From: Pyrus communis
Taxonomy: Eukaryota > Streptophyta > Magnoliopsida > Rosales > Rosaceae
DNA: 64,000 nt
Assembly (NCBI RefSeq): GCF_963583255.1
Contig: NC_084818.1
Coordinates: 15,068,222 to 15,132,221 of the forward strand
Direction: 5' to 3'
The position numbers and the translations under genes were made by a program. Shown here in pieces: positions 60,228-64,000 of this stretch. The notes under the pieces are model-generated. The model did not search any database, was not told the origin of the DNA, and worked only from the letters and a program-made list of their open reading frames with translations. Numbering within the stretch: the first letter of the stretch is position 1; each line of letters opens with the position of its first letter.

Positions 60228-62882
60228 ACTATAAGATTTTCATCGGGCATATAATAATTTCTATTAATGTTATTTAATTCTATAGAGCATTATCGATTTC
60301 ATTGGAGGAATGGTAATTTCAATAATGTTACTTGATTCTATAGAGTATTATTGAGTAGAAACGGATGGCCCGGTTTAATTTGTTCATGTCATCATATTCA
60401 AAGGATGTATTTTACTTAGGGCCATGTCATTCATCAATCCCGAGTTGAGTGTATTACGCTTTATTTTTTATTATTTCAATTACAAATTCAAATTACCAAC
60501 TTATAGTGTGGAAAGATTTTTCAGTTAACACGAGTCAACACACTATATATCATAATACAAGTAAAATAACACAGTAAAATATATTTTTTCACTTATATTA
60601 CGACATATAGTGTATCGACTCATATTCTGTTTACACTAAAAAATCTCTCATACTCTATATGCTCTTATAGTTTAATATTAATTAGTTCAAATATGCGGTA
60701 AGCTATGGGAAACAGAAGATATTCCAATCCAACAACCCAATTCTACTTTGCTCCCAATTTCCTCCTCTTTATAGAATAATATATAGACCTGGACGAATGG
60801 CTACAAGCCTACAAGCTTGGCTCAGCTGTGGTACTACAAAAAGCTGGAGGTCCCCCACAATTTGTGGGCTGGGTCCCTTCTACCTTTCACTTTAATTTAT
60901 AAGGGTATTGTAGAGCCATGTGATGGGGTCCCACGATGTATCAAGCCAGTCGTTTTCGTCCCATCTTAATCAAGAGGTTAGCAATTTACATGAAATGGTT
61001 TGTCATTCCTCCACCAGTACGTCCCGAAATTTACAGTTAATAGGATAAATTTTACTTAATATGTTGTTGTCTAAAATTAAAATCAACTAGTATAGTATTA
61101 GTATAGGTAATAAGACATCCCTACAAGTATGAAAAATGTGAAAGAACATATAAACACTCGTGATTTATCATTACGAGTGTTTATATATATATATATTTTA
61201 TATTTTTCACACTTCTACATTAATTAAAAAACTATTAAAGACTTTACTTAAACAATAGCCATAGGATAAATGAGAAGAGAGTGCTAATGTAGAAAGCCTC
61301 ACTGAAAATATCATCAATATAACTCTTGCAGACAATATATCATGCCAAAGTTCCAATATCGTTTCCCATGATGATTGATAAAAATTGAAGAGTTTGATTG
61401 TAAGAAAATGTGCAAGGTTCCAAACCTAACTCCCTTAATTTGGCAAATCTTTTAAACGTTTGATATTTTGTAATGTTCTAATGTTTTTATTTTATTTTTT
61501 ATTATGTTCTTATTTTGGGTATGTAAATATGTAACACTTGAAACGCAAATGCGTTTTTATGTTTTGAATGTGATAATATGGTATGTATATACTTATTTAG
61601 TATTATATTTTTCATTTGATTATTTATTGGTTTAAAATATATTTTCCTTAACCGGTAACAGGTCGGGTCATATTACCCGTTAATATTATCGGGTCGGGTC
61701 ATTTTACTCGTTTATTTTAACGGGTGTTACACGACACGATCCGTTAAGATATCAGGTATAACGCCAAAACGATACGAACACAGAAAACACGACATGAATA
61801 CCAAGTCTACAGAGAATAGGGTTTTAGCAAATCATCATTTCTCGTCATTTGAGTATACGAAGCACTTGAGCTTCAACTTAAGGTAAATGATTACGCACGC
61901 TCTATGTATTCTTCTGCGCACTTATATCTTAAACTGTCATTTGATTTTCTTTTGCTTTATTTGATCAAATATAAAAAATAAACAAAAACGTGTACAAAGA
62001 AAAAAAAAATATGTAAAGAAACAAATTTTCTTAACTTGAATACAAATAGCAAAAGCACTATTAACAATAGCATTAAAAATCGATTCATGGAAAAGCACTC
62101 TGACATATATATATATAGATAATTTAAAAGGAAGAATCTCATTGTTGCCTCTTTTTCCCACTTCAGGTGTTTCACGATGGTTCATTTTAATAGTGCCTGG
62201 TCTGACGACCTCCACTGTCTCTATATTATATACTTACCTTCCTCATCCACCTCCATTTTTTCATAATTTTCTCAGGCAGCCTACATATAGGGTGGCATGC
62301 TCCACTTTGTTAGCACAGGGAATTTTATGCCTGAGCGCTTTATACAAAACCAAAAAGCACCCACATCGTTTTGGTCCTTTTTCTGTTGGCTATGCTTTTC
62401 CGCCTAATTTTTGTTCTTTCTCATTGTGTTTTTGTTATCATAAGAACTTAATTGTTTCAAATTGTTGAGGCCATCCAATCCAGTACAAATTCGAAAGATA
62501 TTAGAAAATACTGAAGAGGTGGGAATCCTTCATACTTTTGATTGAATATTAGTCAAGTCTTGTATGGAACAAATTGTTGTTGCAGGTGGGAGCTGATTGG
62601 GATTATATTATAGGAAGAAAAATAATAACTTTTACTATATCCTTAAAAGCACAAGAATAACATGACATTAGAATTGCAGATTTAATTAACTGAATTACAA
62701 TAGATAATTACAATTAATTGATTCATAGAAGAGGAATCAACACAAGCATAAGAATGTCTTTTACTCTTTCCAATAATATAACAATTATTGTGAGAGTATG
62801 GACAATCCTTATATAGTTGTTAGGATATCTCTCAATCAAACCTATTAAAAATGAGAGATGCTCATAATCACAATAATATATT
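60228..62882. other. Intergenic, no gene seen
   Basis: A small inverted repeat lies at 61122-61219 (listed separately). At 61660-61790 the phrase GGGTCGGGTCA occurs with CACGACACGA, a mark of common plant DNA-transposon-derived repeats. Frames of up to 108 codons are unremarkable. Confidence 0.5.
61122..61219. repeat. Small foldback repeat
   Basis: ATATAAACACTCGT (61148-61161) pairs perfectly with ACGAGTGTTTATAT (61173-61186) over an 11-base loop. The outer parts TACAAGTATGAAAAAT and ATTTTTCACACTTCTA also pair imperfectly. It is a MITE-like hairpin. Confidence 0.7.
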
Positions 62883-63038
62883 GGGAACTTTAACGAAAAA
62901 CTCATGGTACTGTTTACTTTAACAAAAAACCACATTTTACATTAAAAAGTCAATTATGGTACTGTTCACTTTACCCTTTATTTTGTCCTTATCGTTAAAA
63001 CTCAAAGTTTTCAAGTTTTTTTTCGTTAGTTTTCCTTA
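62883..63038. mobile_element. MITE (family copy 2)
   Basis: About 156 bp, GGGAACTTTAACGAAAAAC...TTTTTCGTTAGTTTTCC, with imperfect inverted ends and GTACTGTTCACTTTA inside, matching the copy at 4104-4246. Confidence 0.65.
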
Positions 63039-63600
63039 ATATATTTTATGTCTCACCATAATAAATCTTACCAAATAGTGATTATGTAATTGGTCAATCA
63101 AAGTTAAGGCTCTATTATTCTTGCCATATTGGGGTTACAAAATCAAATGAATATCAAGTCACTTAAATGATAAGTTACTAAAAAAATCAAGTGACGTAAT
63201 CAACAAGTTATTTATATATACAATAATTACATTCTCCCACTTGAGTATCAATACATTTGTACACAAACTCAACCAAATATCACTAGAATAATAGTGATCA
63301 CTGAGTCTACAAAATTCTGTAACCAAACCCTAGCAAGATTGTCATTATTAACTTGAATGCAGATCAATAAAAATGTTCACACAATTTCACTGTATCAGTA
63401 TTCTATAATCACATATACACTCAAAATAATCATACATGTTGCCAACAACATTATAGCATCAAGGGTAATGTTCAATTACACTAATCCTTCAAAACAAAAG
63501 TAGTTCATAAAAGAACTCAATAACATTGGTAACAAAATCAATTTTTTCGGTCAATTCAGAATTTGACATAAGAGTAAAAGAACAAGTAAAAATACACCAC
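63039..63600. other. Intergenic, no gene seen
   Basis: A+T-rich sequence without recognisable features. Confidence 0.5.
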
Positions 63601-63624
63601 ACTGTTTCCAAATTAAGATATATC

Positions 63625-64000
63625 TTAGGGTAAAGTACAAAAAACTACATCAACTATTGGTGTCATGAAATTTTCATACCTCATCTTTTAAAATTGACAA
63701 TGTCATACCTCATCTTACAAATTTGTGCCAATGTCAGACATCCGTCAGTTTTTCTGTTAATTTCTCTGTTAAATGCTGACGTGGCCCGACACGTGTCCCA
63801 CTCACTAATCCAACTAGATTAAAAAATAATTAAATATTCAAAAATTAAAAAAAAAAATTAAATCTCTTTCTCTCTCCTCTCTCTCCCACCCTTTCTTGCC
63901 CCCTCTTTCTTCTCTGCATCCTAGAAGACCCAAAACCCCTTCCCACCAGACCCTCCCAGACCCCTTCCCACCCTTCCTCCACCACCATTTCTCTCCCCTT
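63625..64000. repeat. Dispersed repeat running off the window
   Basis: GTAAAGTACAAAAAACTAC followed by ATGTCATACCTCATCTTACA (related phrases repeated at about 63673 and 63702), GACGTGGC...ACACGTGTCC and then pyrimidine-rich sequence. I recognise this opening from many plant intergenic repeats but cannot class it, and the right end is outside. Confidence 0.4.

Noticed and set aside
1..64000. CRISPR array, phage or bacterial defence system, riboswitch
   Set aside because: No regularly spaced repeats with unique spacers, no prokaryotic gene structure; RIBA is a nuclear plant gene with introns and I see no FMN-type aptamer near it.

Overview
The window is plant nuclear DNA. It has short spliced genes with GT..AG introns, A+T-rich intergenic sequence, many nested LTR retrotransposons, MITEs and a plant LINE, plus two clearly plant genes. 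The TE families resemble those I associate with Rosaceae (apple/pear type); that is inference from recognition, not a search. I see no bacterial operon, CRISPR array, rRNA or tRNA.

Two host genes look intact. On the minus strand, 2439-8145 is a seven-exon gene for bifunctional riboflavin-synthesis enzyme RIBA (DHBP synthase + GTP cyclohydrolase II); my exon chain totals 1620 nt (539 aa) with every phase matching. On the plus strand, 49083-50869 is a three-exon HD-Zip class I transcription factor of the ATHB6/16 type (329 aa). A third host gene, a GPI-anchored beta-1,3-glucanase (GH17 + X8/CBM43), survives only as a shortened pseudogene at 9874-10442.

The largest structure is a minus-strand Ty3/gypsy element (12373-27118). 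Its LTRs begin TGTTTGGG and end CCCAAACA, with GTAGT target duplications. It lies in what was the 3' UTR of the glucanase gene. A later ~1.8 kb tandem duplication copied the glucanase tail, the left LTR and the start of the internal region, leaving three LTRs. The element carries decayed gag-pol on the minus strand and, on the opposite strand between pol and the 3' LTR, a plant-mobile-domain (PMD) gene with at least four short, well-formed introns (13852-17165). This antisense intron-bearing passenger gene is the most interesting item here. The right LTR was later hit by a Harbinger-type MITE and a hAT element.

Further right come a MULE-like foldback element (29201-29932), a Ty1/copia element on the minus strand with both LTRs but a deleted 5' internal end (30630-36074), a copia primer-binding-site/gag scrap (39341-39700), the 3' end of an RTE-type LINE (39701-40125), and a heavily decayed plus-strand copia element with only its 3' LTR (about 41250-46757). 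From 51 to 64 kb there are foldback elements, SINE-like copies, A+T-rich minisatellites and a coiled-coil fragment of a second retroelement passenger ORF (58986-60227), but no intact gene.
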